Shown here: in pieces, positions 24,601 to 37,330 of the stretch | How the letters are laid out: every line of letters begins with the position of its first letter | How positions within the stretch are numbered: position 1 is the stretch's first letter | Assembly: GCA_003254885.1 (NCBI GenBank) | Contig: QANT01006652.1 | Span: 1-58,796 of the forward strand | Direction of reading: 5' to 3' | DNA length: 58,796 nucleotides | Source of the DNA: Purshia tridentata | Taxonomy: Eukaryota > Streptophyta > Magnoliopsida > Rosales > Rosaceae | Made by a program: the position numbers and the translations under genes | The notes under the pieces: model-generated | What the model saw: only the letters and a program-made list of their open reading frames with translations | Told to the model about the DNA's origin: nothing | The model's database searches: none

Positions 24601-27600
24601 TGTAAGCCAAAACTATATAGATAGATGCATAGATTAAGGAAACTATATCAACTCTAATCAAAACAGACATGTCTTTGAGTCATTTAAATTAACAAGGATA
24701 ATTAAATAACTAAAATCCCAAGGTATCCCTTGCGAGGCATGACAGATTATATTTGAAAAATAATTTTCACTTACTAGGAAATGATGCATCCTCAACAAAT
24801 GATAGGAAAAGATAGTTCCCTATGATCCCAGTTCCGAAGACACCAATGTATGCTGTAACTGTAATCAGAATTTAATTGAGGATGATTCATATGAATCATA
24901 TATAAAATCTTCTCTAGTTAGCTGATTGTTTAAGAAAGAGGTAATATTTAACTCTAAGGTCTAAAAAAGTCAATTAGCTAACATCATTACCTGTAGCAGT
25001 CTTAACGTTTGAAAACATTAAAGCTACTAGAAAGGCCATTGAAGTTTGCAAGTTTATATAGACAAGATAAAACACAAATTGGATGCTGTAGTCATTCAGT
25101 TTGAAAAATTTTAACCCTGCAAGGAAGTGAATTTAACTAAAGTAACCTGAAACAAGTAAAAATAAATAAATGATGGGGAAAAGTTAAGTGGGTTCTGTTA
25201 TTACCAATGACTGAGCCAAATATCATAAAACAGAGCATGTAAATCAATGACATAGAAAGAAAATAAACATAGGAAATCATCCAATAAGGCCCATCTCCAA
25301 GACCATGCATTTTCATCATGATTCTAAGTTTCTGTTGCTTCTCATAAACCAGCGATGACAGGACAACCTACATCACAATTCACAATCTTGAGTGAATATA
25401 TAACTTGAGAGAAAAAGATTGTTGTAACAGCTTCTTTTATAATCATCAACATATTTCTTTTAAGGAGGCTTTTTTTTTTTTTTGGCATATGTAGAATCAT
25501 CTTTTAATTCATTTCAATCTATGATTATTGGAGACATAAGACCTGGTTACAAAATCAGTGGATACTGGTGACAGGGTTCATGATTCTTACAAAAGTTGAG
25601 ATAGAGGTTCACTTACAGGGAATAGATGTAGAATGACCAATGTAAAGAAGAATGTTCCAAGAAGAGAAGACATATCCAGCTTGTAAAGGGTTTCAGGTTT
25701 GGGCATTTCTTTGACAAACTCAAATACCATTTTTGTGCCACGCCCTCGCAAATATTGAAGATAGGCATTGGATGCCTGTTAAGGGATTCTAAATTTCAGC
25801 ATGTGTGAATAGATCGGATGCAAATAATTTGAGTTGTTTGATATAGGCATGAAAAATAATTACATTAAGATTGAAAATTCAAAACCTTGGCAAAGGCAGA
25901 ATTAAAGTTTAGAACATGAAAGCGCATTAGTATGCACTATGCAGACAATCTGTCACAACATAAACCTTAAAGTAATATGACTAATTTAAGTCAAGATGCA
26001 TCTGGTGGTAAATTTCCCATATGCAATACAATTAAACAAGAAAGTACTCAACAATAATTTGCAAAATTACAGAAAATAATGTTACTTCACATTATAACTG
26101 TGAATGTAAAACAGATATCTTAACAACTTAAGCTTTTAGGTTGACTACTTCAATAAACTCAACAAGCAAGTTATATACCAGATTAAGTAAGCGGGGAACC
26201 CGCACCAATTTGGATAGACCATTGCCTGTGTCTGTCTTATAAGTTGAATTGTACCATATGCTCACATTGAAATTCTTCTTGTTTGAGTTTGAGAAACCAT
26301 AAGCTGTGAAAAAATATAACAGTAAGTGTTGTCTTAAAAGACACTATTTCAACCACATAAACCATTAATGCAGTCTTATGTCAAGTAGATCAACCTGCAA
26401 ATATCTCATTAGTCTCCCCTTCTGGATTCCCTTGTGCGTAACCTCTATATAACTCATCATTCACATCAGAAGAACTGTTGCGCCACAAAGGTAAGCCTTC
26501 AACACAGAAAATCTCTGCACTCAAGCAAGAAAATTAGATAAACAAGATCAGAATGCTCCACTCAAAAAATTTAAAAGTAATAAAAGATAGGGCAAAAGTA
26601 CTGATAAGATTTACAATATATTACTAACTCCATGTGGACCACACCAGATTTTAGAGTGCATAAACAGAACAGTCATCGTAGCATTAGGTAACTCCCACTT
26701 TTGTGTCTCTAACATAGGAATCGAACTTTCTTATACATAATAAACAATAATGAACTCCCAGTCTCTGATATGGGAGTTTTTCTGAAGGTTTTAACCTCCG
26801 ACAAGATTTTAAGTATCCTAGCAGAGAACTAATTCAGTTATCAAAATTTGAGTATTGGAAAAGAAACCTCAATGACAGAACAGACCCAAAGAAAGAATTT
26901 ATACCTTGTCGCAACTCAACAGATAAATGCCTAAAAAAAAATGAAGAATTAAAGTCTGGTGGGCAATGACGTTGCAGAGTATAGATGAAGGCATCTGAAG
27001 TAAAAGCAGGATCTTGAAAATTGGAATAACCAGGTGTAAATTTTGAACCCTGGCACATTATGAAATGTCTATGAGCAACAAAGCTCTTACAATAGTAAAA
27101 AAAAAAAAGCAAAAATAATAATACCATATGATAGATAATAGTGTTAGTTTATTACTATAATGATGAAAGTCAAGGGATATTAGTCATAAACGTAAAAGGG
27201 TAGACCAAGAAGAGGAAAGACAACTTACAATAACATTATCTGCTAAAGTGAACAAAGCATCTGAAGAATTTAGAGTGAAATAACTCGGGAGCATATTCCC
27301 AGCCAAAACTAACGTACAGGATTAAACAAACAAAAATATTGATTTTCAGAACCCTTTCAAGTTCAAGTAATCAAAACGAACTAGAAAAGTAGAAAACAAA
27401 TGAGGGAGAGGGAGAGAGAGAGTTCATACTTAAGCCAAGTGAATGATTATTTCCAGTGATAAGAAAAGTTGCAGCACAGGAGGCTTTGGTCCTGCATGAT
27501 TCATCTGGCAAATCTGTGAATGGAACAGCTTCACTTCTCACTGCACGATACTCGAGAAGAGGTATTTGTAGCAATGGAGGCCATTCTGGAGGGTTAGGAA

Positions 27601-28281
27601 ACGCACAACGGATCCCTCCATTAAAAGAGTACTCATAGTAACACCAAGCTGCCTCCTTTCTACAGCCACACTCAGTGTCAGAGGGTTCATTCCATTCCTT
27701 GTCAGCCATTCTTTGGAGGACAAGAATCAATGAACACAGGAAAACTGGGAACGAAATGAGCCAAATATTTGTCTTGATATTTCGCTTCTGAAAGAAAAAA
27801 GAAAAACAAAAAATCATATCATCATATGTACCCACACATAGTAATGAAATAGAAATTACAATGAGCGGTTCAGTTAGCACTGGATCCGACACCCACAATA
27901 ACCCAAAATTCTGGCCATAAAGGCTCTCCGGTCTAATCAAGCACAATCCATCAAGTATATACGAGTGAAAAATTAAAAAATAGGCAACAGATCAAGATCA
28001 AATTGATTTAATTCAATAATTAATATTCAAATTATAATCAACTAATGAGTCAATGACATAAAACCCATAGAGCAGAAAAAATGGAAAAAATATATATATT
28101 TTGAAAAGCATGAAAACGCCAAAGACTGCTCCTTGGTGAGCAAGCAAGAACAAAGCCCAGAAAACAGAAAGATGAGAGGAAGACTTCAGACCTGGAAGGT
28201 TAGGTTCTTTCTGAGAAGCGCATTGGCCTGAGACCAAAAACTGGCATGACAATGTGATGGAGATGGACCCTCCAATGCCAT
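21644..28281 (-). CDS. Half-size ABC transporter, subfamily A (downstream tandem copy)
   Basis: Eighteen exons give 936 residues: 28281-28192, 27787-27430, 27308-27229, 27049-26905, 26514-26395, 26303-26179, 25775-25617, 25367-25205, 25116-24991, 24858-24775, 24481-24123, 23883-23683, 23259-23150, 23070-22986, 22611-22483, 22378-22273, 22131-22043 and 21925-21644. Order: a first membrane segment near residues 38-55, a Cys-containing lumenal loop, a cluster of membrane segments at about 340-480, then the ATPase domain with Walker A GPNGAGKT (658-665), signature YSGGM (759-763), Walker B VVYMDEP (779-785) and H-loop His815. Plant half-size ABCA proteins (ATH group) are membrane ATPases linked to lipid or fatty-acid transport. 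Walker B is followed by GTGLDP where the sister copy has STGLDP. The last exon is 18 nt shorter than in the sister. Exons 3-10 and 12-17 have exactly the same lengths as in the sister. I saw no disabling change. Confidence 0.93.
22247..22269. repeat. (GA)n microsatellite in an ABCA intron
   Basis: A GA run lies in intron 16 of the downstream ABCA copy, just after the exon 16 donor on the minus strand. Confidence 0.7.
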
Positions 28282-29428
28282 TGATGCCCAATCCAAGCAA
28301 GGACTTAACTTTCCCGCCAAAATTCAAGCTTCTTAGCAATAAAATCAGTTCAGCATTTCCTTGTTCACAGTAAATTGGTAAAATCAGTTTGAAACCACAC
28401 TCAGTAGTACATGGTATCAAAATATTACCTTCATACTTCATACACATACATATTGATCTGATGATTTTAGTGAGCTCACCAATACTTCAGGTTTAGTCTT
28501 CCTAACGCTGTCGTCTCTCTCTCAGAGACAAATTATGGTTTTGACATTTGTGCAAACTCTGAGAATTGCTCTTCAGCTCACTCCAAGTGCTTTTGCCCTT
28601 TCCATCCCTCAGGAATCAGTTTTCATTTTTTATTTTATAAGAATTAATGTAAGTCTTACTTTTGATTGTTGGGTTAAGTTGTAATTGACATATATTTCTA
28701 CAGCAAGGAATGAATGGATTCTGAAAAGCCAATTAAGAAGACTGTCTTTGATTTTTACATACACCAATATTGTATTGTATGTGATACATTTACTCTTTCA
28801 TCCTTACGGTGTAGGTTTTTCAGTTATCAGTAACATATAAGCTCTCCACGTGCCCGTTCATAGTTGCAGATGGTAGTTGGCATAGATCGTTATCAAGCAT
28901 CAGCTCCAACCGTCCAGTGAGTTAACCAATTATCATTAGCAATTCGCATGTACGAGCTTTGAAAATTTCATATGGAATTCTAGAATTCGAAGCATCAATA
29001 TTTGTGAATTGTGTGATAATATCAAAGACAGAACAAAGCTGCAAATCATTGTTAACACAACATGAAGTTAACCGAAAATGTCTTTTATCGCTTTTAGAAA
29101 TGAATATGTGACCATTACACCAACACATGCTGCCATATATATGCACACACAAAATAAATTTAAAAAAAAAAAAAAAGGAACGCCTAGCTTGTACTGAAAA
29201 ACCGAGAAAAATGAATATATACTCTGTTGGATCACTATACAAACTATCCCTAATTAAACCATTTGGCTACAACAATGCAAACTATCAAATTCCATAACTT
29301 ATTTATACATCAGCTACAAATAATACAAACATAAATCAACATATGCAAAATAAAACTAATTTGACATAAATAACTTTAAATAAATAAAAAAAGGGAAGTG
29401 CCAGTGGCGATGAACAAGATATTGGCAA
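28282..29428. other. Spacer between the two ABCA genes
   Basis: About 1.15 kb separates the stop of the upstream copy from the start codon of the downstream copy. It has an A-rich run at 29160-29176 and no recognisable gene. It must hold the downstream copy's own promoter unless the two are co-transcribed, which would be unusual in plants. Confidence 0.5.
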
Positions 29429-32400
29429 TCATGTCAGCACATTGGAGGCCTGGGCCCCAAGTGCAACCTTGATGAAGACATCCTCCAAAGTGGTGTCAGC
29501 TAGACCCCATGCAAATACTGTGAACCTGCTCTTCGCATTTTCAACTGCCTGGAATACACCTGCAATTCTGACCTCGTGTTTCGGCAACTCAAACTTCTGG
29601 GTTCCAGATAGATGGTATATCTTGTTAGCACTTGGGGAGAGACTCCGCACCAAGTTCTCCACCTCATCCTCATGATTCGAAGATGTAGTCATTGTAAACA
29701 CATAAGATCCTCCATATCTAGCTTTCAGCTGTGATACAACATTGTAGTAACAAGTGTTATGCAGAAAGTGTCTAGAAAAACTGATATCTAAATTTTATTT
29801 ATTTATAAAGTTCATGAAATTGTGACTCTGATTATGGGAAGCTGTTTAGTATCTGGTTTTTCAAAAGATATTGGGTATAATTCTAAAACTAAATAATAAA
29901 TAAGAGATATTCACAGATTTTAGAGAGAAAGGGGGAACACAAGGGTGCTTTTAGCAGTTCAACACAAAACATCCAATTAGGATTCATGATTATCAGCTTC
30001 CTCATATATCAAGTTAGCATGTGTGATGTGAATTTATGTCTAAGCACCTTATCTTTAATAGAAACGCATAATGATAAGAATAGGTCTCATTGGAATCTAT
30101 GCAAACAAGAATCCACCAACAACAGAAAGAAGTTCAAATTATCAATGTTCTTTATGTGCACTTTTCATGCAAGAAATATCCATCCAAGAGTAACTTTAAG
30201 ATGAGGAGTTTTTTACTGTTCCTCTATACTATACAGATTTTATGACACAAAGGTACCTCTTTTGGATTTCCTACGCACTGCAAGCTTCCATCTACAAAAA
30301 CTCCTAATCGATCACACAGAACCTCTGCCTCTTCCATGGAATGTGCTGAAGATATGCAAATAAGCTTTTTAAGTGAATTAAAGAGGCAAAGAGGTTGTTA
30401 TGCTGTCATGTAACAACACTCATACTGTACTGAGCCGGCATGGATTTTATAATTGAAACACAGTAACACAGGGGAAAGAAGGGAGAAAGAGTACTGGTTA
30501 GGATGATTGCCCGGTCTTGTTTTGCACGCTTCACAACATTCCATAGATTGTTTCTTGAAGCTGGATCAAGTCCGGTACTGGGCTCATCCATGTAAACCAC
30601 CTACATGGGATTTTCAAATGAATGCAATAAGTAGGATCTCAAAATATCTACATGTCCAGTAAAACTCTCACAGCAGGAGTAGCTTAATAGAGATCAAGGG
30701 ATACCTTGGGATCCCCTATCAGTGAAATTGCGACGCTGAGCCTTCTCTTCATACCTCCACTATACTTTCCAGCTTTTTTATCAGCAACCCCACCATGAAA
30801 TAGATTGACACTTTTCAAAGATTCTTCCACTGCCTTCAGAAAAAAAATCGGAACAGGAAACGGGGAACAAAGAAAAGAAAGAAGAAGCTTATTCTGCAAG
30901 CACATAATATAAAAATATGGGGAAAAAACAGTAGGTCTACAGACAGCAACCAATGTCGCATCATATTCTCAAAATTATAATCCCAAGCACATGTTTTAAA
31001 GTATAACTAGACTGGCTCGGTTTATGATTTGAAGGTCAATATTCTATATATACATATGTATATAATATAGCGACTTACTTGTATTAACGCAGAACCTTTG
31101 AGGTTCTTAAGTCTTCCATAAAATAGTAGATGCTCCCTTCCAGTCAGGGTTTCCCATAGTAGGCTAGAAAAAGGTACAAGAACGAAAATTAATTAGATTG
31201 TAAGTATTTAAGAAACAACCAAAAAAGGAAAAAACTTTGCCTTCTTGACACACAAGGTAAAAAATTATATCTTACTCATGCTGTGGGCAAACACCCATGC
31301 TGGTATATATTTCATCCATCTGAGTCTGAATGTCCAGACCTTGAACATATGCAGTGCCAGAGGTTGGCTTTGTGAGACCAATCATCTGTGGAAAGATATA
31401 TATTATATACGCATATATATACATATAAACTTCTAAATTACAAAGCAAGCACAAGATAAAGGTGATTTCTTGACATGCCAGAATATAGGACAACATCCAA
31501 AGGGAAGAATCAAACCCAAAAAATTAAGTCAGCAAACAGAGCTCTACCAGAGAAGACTGGAGATGTCAACGGTTATGGCTCGTGAGCCAAGAAAGATCAC
31601 GACTGAGTACACTAATAGGAGTAAATATAAATTATATCTCCATTAGGCATTAAAAAGTCCTTTATATATTTGAGAAAGTATACGATCATAAGAAAGTATT
31701 TTATACAATTTTTACAGTTTTTTCTCCACATATTCTTTCAAATAACTAGTTATGAAGTCTTAATGAATATTTACCCCCCAGCAAATGAGAGAACAAATGG
31801 AAGGGAATCTCATGTATTGTAAGTTAATTAAGTTGCAAAGGGTATACTCACCATATTAATAAAAGAGGTCTTTCCCGCACCATTAGGGCCAAGCATACCA
31901 AAGCACTCCCCTCGAGACAAAGCAAGAGACAACCCTCTCACTGCAAATTTCTCAGGGTTTCCATCTCTTCCAGGATACACCTTTTTGAGGTTGTCACAGA
32001 TGATTGAATGACTTGTATCTTGTTCCAGTAGCAACGTGTTAACCTTCTCCCTCTGGAAAGGAAGTGGAAACAATATTCATTCTAATAATTTAGCCACATC
32101 AAATTGAGAATTAAAAAAAAAACCTCATAAGATATGAAAGATATACAACATGAAACATGCAAAGGTACCAAAACTTCAATGATCTGGAAAGTGATTAGAA
32201 CAATTTGTTCCATCCCTTACCAGATACACTGGCTTTTTTAGAGTATTAATTGAGTGCCTAATAATGCCCTCCAAATACTTTACCATTACCAGTAATGAAA
32301 ATTGAGTATACATGTTAAAGACATGAAAAAGTTACCTCTTGACCAACATCAGGTTTCTCCATGTTAATAAAAACTTTAGATTCCTGCCTTTCCAAACTAC

Positions 32401-35400
32401 GCATCCTAAGAGATGACAGTTTCTTCTTCCTATAGCTTTGCAAGCAAAAGAAAGGACTTTTCCCACTTCCTGATGATAAAGTTTGATCTACGTAATATGC
32501 AAAAAGAAGCACCACAAACCACTCAACAACCATGATAATCAAGACCTCTCTCATCCCATTATTGCTATCACTCAAATCTGCCCACCGCATCCCATCAGTC
32601 CCCAAATAGTTCCCATTGAAGGCATATTGTGCAAACTCATACAGCCCACGATATAGAGAGAAGCCAGGATATAGCTCCAGAACAATGATCCAACCTCCTA
32701 CGAAAATGAGAAACAGTTATATAATGAGCTGAGCTTTTGAAAAGTATAAATGAAAAGAGGAGGCAAAGCTTAAACAAACATTAAGCACTGACAACTAAGG
32801 TGCTAAGCAGTAGACATGTAGTCAACTAACAACACATTGGTTCAGATTTGAAGATTCACACCTCCAGTTTATCAACAGAACCAGAACACAAATTCAATAG
32901 AGAAGATTATTGTATTGCACAAGTCTACTTAATACGTTCACACTCACAATTATAAAGCATTGCCCTATGTAATATCAAAGAAATTACAATGTTAGTATTT
33001 TGAGGTTCATCAGGCTTACAAATTATGCCATTTATTTCAAAATATTTTACTTGTTAATGTGCTTCTCTTCAGGCTGACAGAAAGTATCTTTCCAGGAATT
33101 CCAATAAATTACATTAATGATTAAACGGGTAAGCCACCCTATGTAACCCTCATCATGGTGTGACTTAGGCTTGAAGAGAAACACACTTGGAGAGTTATTT
33201 ACTGCTAATGCCAAGTGGAATTGGGCACCCTCTCCAACAATCCTGTTTCCGCCTTTTCTCCTCAAGATCAATGCAAACTAACATAATACTGAGCGAGGGA
33301 AGGAAAACTATACGCAAAGTTCCGTTGCATAAAATGAAGTTCTGAAGTGCACTTCCTTGAAACACGACCCATTTTAAATATAAGTTTTCCATAGAACATA
33401 GTTTCTTGCAGAAACAAACAAAAGCAAAGCAACAGATAAGTCATTTGGGACAAACATTTCCACTTACTAGGGAACGATGTATCTTCAACAAAGAATTGAA
33501 ACAGAAAGGCTCCCAAAAGCCCAGTTCCAAAGACACATATGTAACCTATTACTGTTATCATCAAACAAATCATGACAAACATGTCAGTCAACTCATCTTG
33601 AAAGATAAAAGTCAAGAATAGGCCACTTCTTTTCAAGAAAACCAAACAAACAACATCCAACCTGTAGAAGTCTTCACGTTTGTAAACATTGCAGCTACTA
33701 GAAAAGCCACTGATATTTGCAAGTTTATATAGATGAAGTAAAAAATAAATTGGATGATGTAGTCATTTAGTGTGAAGAATTTTAACCCTGTAAGGAAGTC
33801 AACCTCGTTAAAGAAACTCTAAGTGAAGCCAGACTAAGATAGTTAGCATATAATTAGCTGTTAGCTAGCTGTTAGCACAGCTGTTAGCTAGCTGTTAGCA
33901 GCTGTTAGCACAGCAGTTAGCTAGCTGTTAGCACAGCTGTTAGCTAGCTGTTAGCACAGCTGTTAGCTAGCTGTTAGCACAGCTGTTAGCTAGCTGTTAG
34001 CACAGCTGTTAGCTAGTTGTTAGCCTATAAATTCATTCATTCAGATTAATGAAAAAACAACCTTTCAGCCAATTATCAATTAAGATAGTTGTCAAGTAGT
34101 TAAATTATTACCTATAAGTGAACCAAAGACAACAAAACATAGCATGTAGATTGAAGATACTACAAGAAAATAAGTATACGAAATCATCCAATAAGGCCCA
34201 TCACCAAGCCCATGCATTTTCATCATGATTCTCAGTTTTTGTTGTTTCTCATAAACCAGTGACGTCAACACAACCTACATCAGAATTGGGCAAGAAAGGG
34301 AAAGTATAAGTATGTATAGACATAGATCAACGGTTCCTGCATAGCATATAGGACAAAATTGGGCAAATGAGACACATTACAACTATATTTCAACTGAATA
34401 TTGTGAAAATTACATTTTGGTTAAGGTATAGCCTGACAGAAAAGAAAAAAAAAACCATGTGATTGTAAACATTAAACAGATGGATAGGTTCAGATTCATT
34501 TTTAAAGTCATATACTTTTAAAGTCGTGGAAGCACTTATAGTCGATTTATTGTTAATTTTCCAATTTTCCATGACTCAAAAATACAGACGATTGGTCCAT
34601 AGTCAGTAAGAAGGATATCATCATATCAATTTTACAGAACTCTCAGTCATTATACTTTGAGAATAAATTATGAAAAAAAAAAATAAAAAGGAACAGAGTT
34701 ACTTATTCTTTCAAATGCAAATAGCCATGTACTGAAATCAAAACATGTACAACTGTAGCAAAATCTATGGCAAAAAACAGGACTTATGAGACTTAAACAA
34801 ATCCTAAATGGATGAACAAGGCTTCACATACTTACCGGGAACAGCTGTAAAATGACCCATGTAAAGAAGAGTGGGCCAAGAAGAGAAGAAAAATCCAGCC
34901 TGAGTTTGGTTTCAGGCTTGGGCATTTCGTTGACAAACTCAAACAACATTTTTGTTCCAGATCCTTGAAAAAACTGAAGGTAGGCATTGGATGCCTGTGA
35001 ATGCCACACCAAAAAAAAATTTCCCTTGAGTAAAGCTGAATTTATAACAAAATACTAAAACAGATATTTGAATCACTATCAGAAAAGAAAACTCAACAAG
35101 GAAACAAGTATTGATATCTACCAGATTCACCAACCGTGGAAGCCGCAGAAAAGCAATAGGAGCATTGCCTGTGTCATTCTTTAAGGTTGAATTGTACCAT
35201 ATACTCACATTAAAATCATTCCCATTTGAGTTAGAGAAATCATAGGCTGCAAGAAAATATAGAGTGAGTATTTCCCTACAGTAAACTATATTCACTATAT
35301 CAAACAATAAAGCAGGAAGTAGATAACCTGAAAGGATTTCATTAATCTTCCTCTGTGAATTCCCCTTTCTGTAACCTTTATACAGCTCATTGTTTACCTC

Positions 35401-35526
35401 AGAAGAACTATTGCGCCACAAATGCAAACCTTGAACACATCTAACCTCTATGTTCAAGAAAAATTTGGGTAAGGAAAGGTTTAGTAGTCTGCATGTGACA
35501 AAAATTAAAGTGTATGTGCACAATTG

Positions 35527-35559
<33 letters not shown>

Positions 35560-37330
35560 CAGAGAGAGAGAGAAAGTACTAATCAGGTTTATAGCATCTT
35601 ATTAACTATGCACAATTATCTGAGTACACATTCAAAGGAGGTCCCCGAGGCATTAGGTAAGTCTCCAACATAATAAACATGCAGGTCTTATCCATAAATT
35701 AGATAATGAACTTTAATTTGAGAGCCTGCCTGAATCCCACTGCATTAAATTAATTAAATTAAATTTTCAAGGACCAACCAGAATGGAATTCAACAAGCAA
35801 AGATGGCTTACATGCATGCATCATGGATTTTCACCTTATATTGCTCCGGACAGAATTAAGATATATCATAAATAAAGGGGTAAATATCGTTTACCTTGTT
35901 GCCTATTAATGGATGATATATTAATGGGAACAGAAACTACGGAGTTTTCTGCACATTGACTTTGCACATTATATATGGGAAGACCTGAATAGAAAGCTGG
36001 ATCAAGGAAATTGGAATATTCAGGCACTGATTCTGTGCCCTGAAACATTTTATAAAAGGTGATATCAGACTTAAAGCTGGAACACTTATAAAGAAACTAA
36101 GCAAGATATGATACTAAATGAGATGCAAAAAACAAAATGGTATTTGAGAAGAAAAGGAAAAGTAGGGAAAGGAGCATAGAGAGAAGACAACTTACTGAGA
36201 CACTACTGGCTAAATTATCCAGAATATCAGAAGAATTCGGAGTAAAAGAATTTGTGACCATATTCCAAGCCAAAACTATCAGAATGCACAGAATAAGGTT
36301 AGCAAATTACAACAAATATTGCTCCATAACTCATCGAGTGAAGCAATAAAAATATAAAATGAGGGTAATACCTTCTCCAAGAGATTGATTATTCCCAGTG
36401 AACAATATAGTTACAGGACAGGATCCTGTCCTCTTGCACGACTCATTTGGCAAGTCTGTATATGAGACAACATCAGATATCACGGCGCGATAGTCAGGAG
36501 CTGGCACCTGTAGCAATGGAGGCCATTGTGGAGGATCAGGAATGGGACAACTGGCCCCTTGATCCAAATCTGAGTATTCCAATCCACAAACTTCCTCACA
36601 TTGACCATCTCCCTTTGTATCAATACAAACACAGCCACACCTATTTTCAGGCTTATCCAGTTCATGGTTGACCAAAATTTGGACTAGAACGAGCAATAAA
36701 CACAGGAGAATTGGAAATGAAACTAGCCGAATATTCTGTTTGATATTTCGTTTCTGCATAAAGAAAATACAGTATTATCATCAGATTCATCTGCAAAATA
36801 TTATTTATTTGTTGACTTCGCAAAATTTCAGAACATGAATCGCAAGAAATGTCATTTTAATCTTACCCATCTCCCATACACAATTAAAAACTTGAACTTA
36901 GATCAATACCAAAAATAAATCCTACCGCAGAAACAAACTAACCCATGATTTATTGCTAATTAAAATGAACCCAGAGAGTAAAACAATGAGGACAAAATTT
37001 CACAAAAAGAAAAAAGAAAGTAAAAGCTTGATCAACAAGCAAAGCAACCAAGAACCCAGAAAAGAAAAAAAAAAAAAAGAGAAAAGGGAAAATTAATAAG
37101 AATATGACAAAGAAAATTTAAAAAAAGCAAAGAATGACAACCCAGAACTCTTCATTCGATCTTTCTTTCTTTTTTCCACATTCTTTTTCAGTTTTCAAAC
37201 ATCAAACTAAAACTAATCACAAAGAAGAAGAGATAATTTCAGAGCGGCAGACCTGGAAAGTTAAGTTCTTTCTGAGCAGAGCATTTGCCTGAGTCCAGAA
37301 GTTCGCAGGGCCATGAGATGTATCCGCCAT
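29429..37330 (-). CDS. Half-size ABC transporter, subfamily A (upstream tandem copy)
   Basis: Eighteen exons give 947 residues: 37330-37253, 36753-36372, 36275-36196, 36039-35895, 35447-35328, 35246-35122, 34994-34836, 34274-34112, 33787-33662, 33551-33468, 32697-32336, 32052-31852, 31385-31276, 31163-31079, 30833-30705, 30600-30495, 30345-30257 and 29728-29429. The N-terminus MADTSHGPANFWTQANALLR and the first membrane segment (NIRLVSFPILLCLLLVLVQI) are followed by a Cys-rich loop (CGCVCIDTKGDGQCEEVCG), several membrane segments at about 345-485 and one ATPase domain: Walker A GPNGAGKT (663-670), signature YSGGM (764-768), Walker B VVYMDEP with STGLDP (784-796), H-loop His820. This is the layout of plant ABCA2-12 (ATH) proteins, which as half-transporters probably dimerise. 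Intron 8 carries an insertion with a 23-bp minisatellite that the sister copy lacks. The substrate is not evident. Confidence 0.94.
33835..34090. mobile_element. Insertion in ABCA intron 8 flanked by 10-bp direct repeats
   Basis: TAAGATAGTT occurs at 33835-33844 and again at 34081-34090, enclosing 236 bp. Intron 8 is 324 bp here and 88 bp in the tandem sister, a difference of exactly 236 bp. This fits a single insertion with target-site duplication, although inserted DNA plus one duplicated target would predict 246 bp extra, so a small compensating deletion or other intron drift is needed. Much of the insert is the minisatellite. No coding sequence or clear terminal inverted repeat is visible, so the element class is unknown. 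Confidence 0.55.
33855..34024. repeat. 23-bp tandem repeat (minisatellite)
   Basis: About seven copies of a 23-bp unit (CTGTTAGCTAGCTGTTAG plus CACAG) run head to tail, with one shortened copy near 33896-33905. The unit contains GCTAGC and two CTGTTAG words. It lies inside intron 8 of the upstream ABCA gene. Confidence 0.9.
35527..35575. repeat. Compound (TA)n(GA)n microsatellite
   Basis: A TA run passes directly into GA runs within intron 4 of the upstream ABCA gene. Confidence 0.85.

Noticed and set aside
28013..28447. Minus-strand open frame of 144 codons covering the first exon of the downstream ABCA gene
   Set aside because: It runs in a different frame from the conserved SFWSQANALLRKNLTFQ start of the ABCA protein and continues through the intron.
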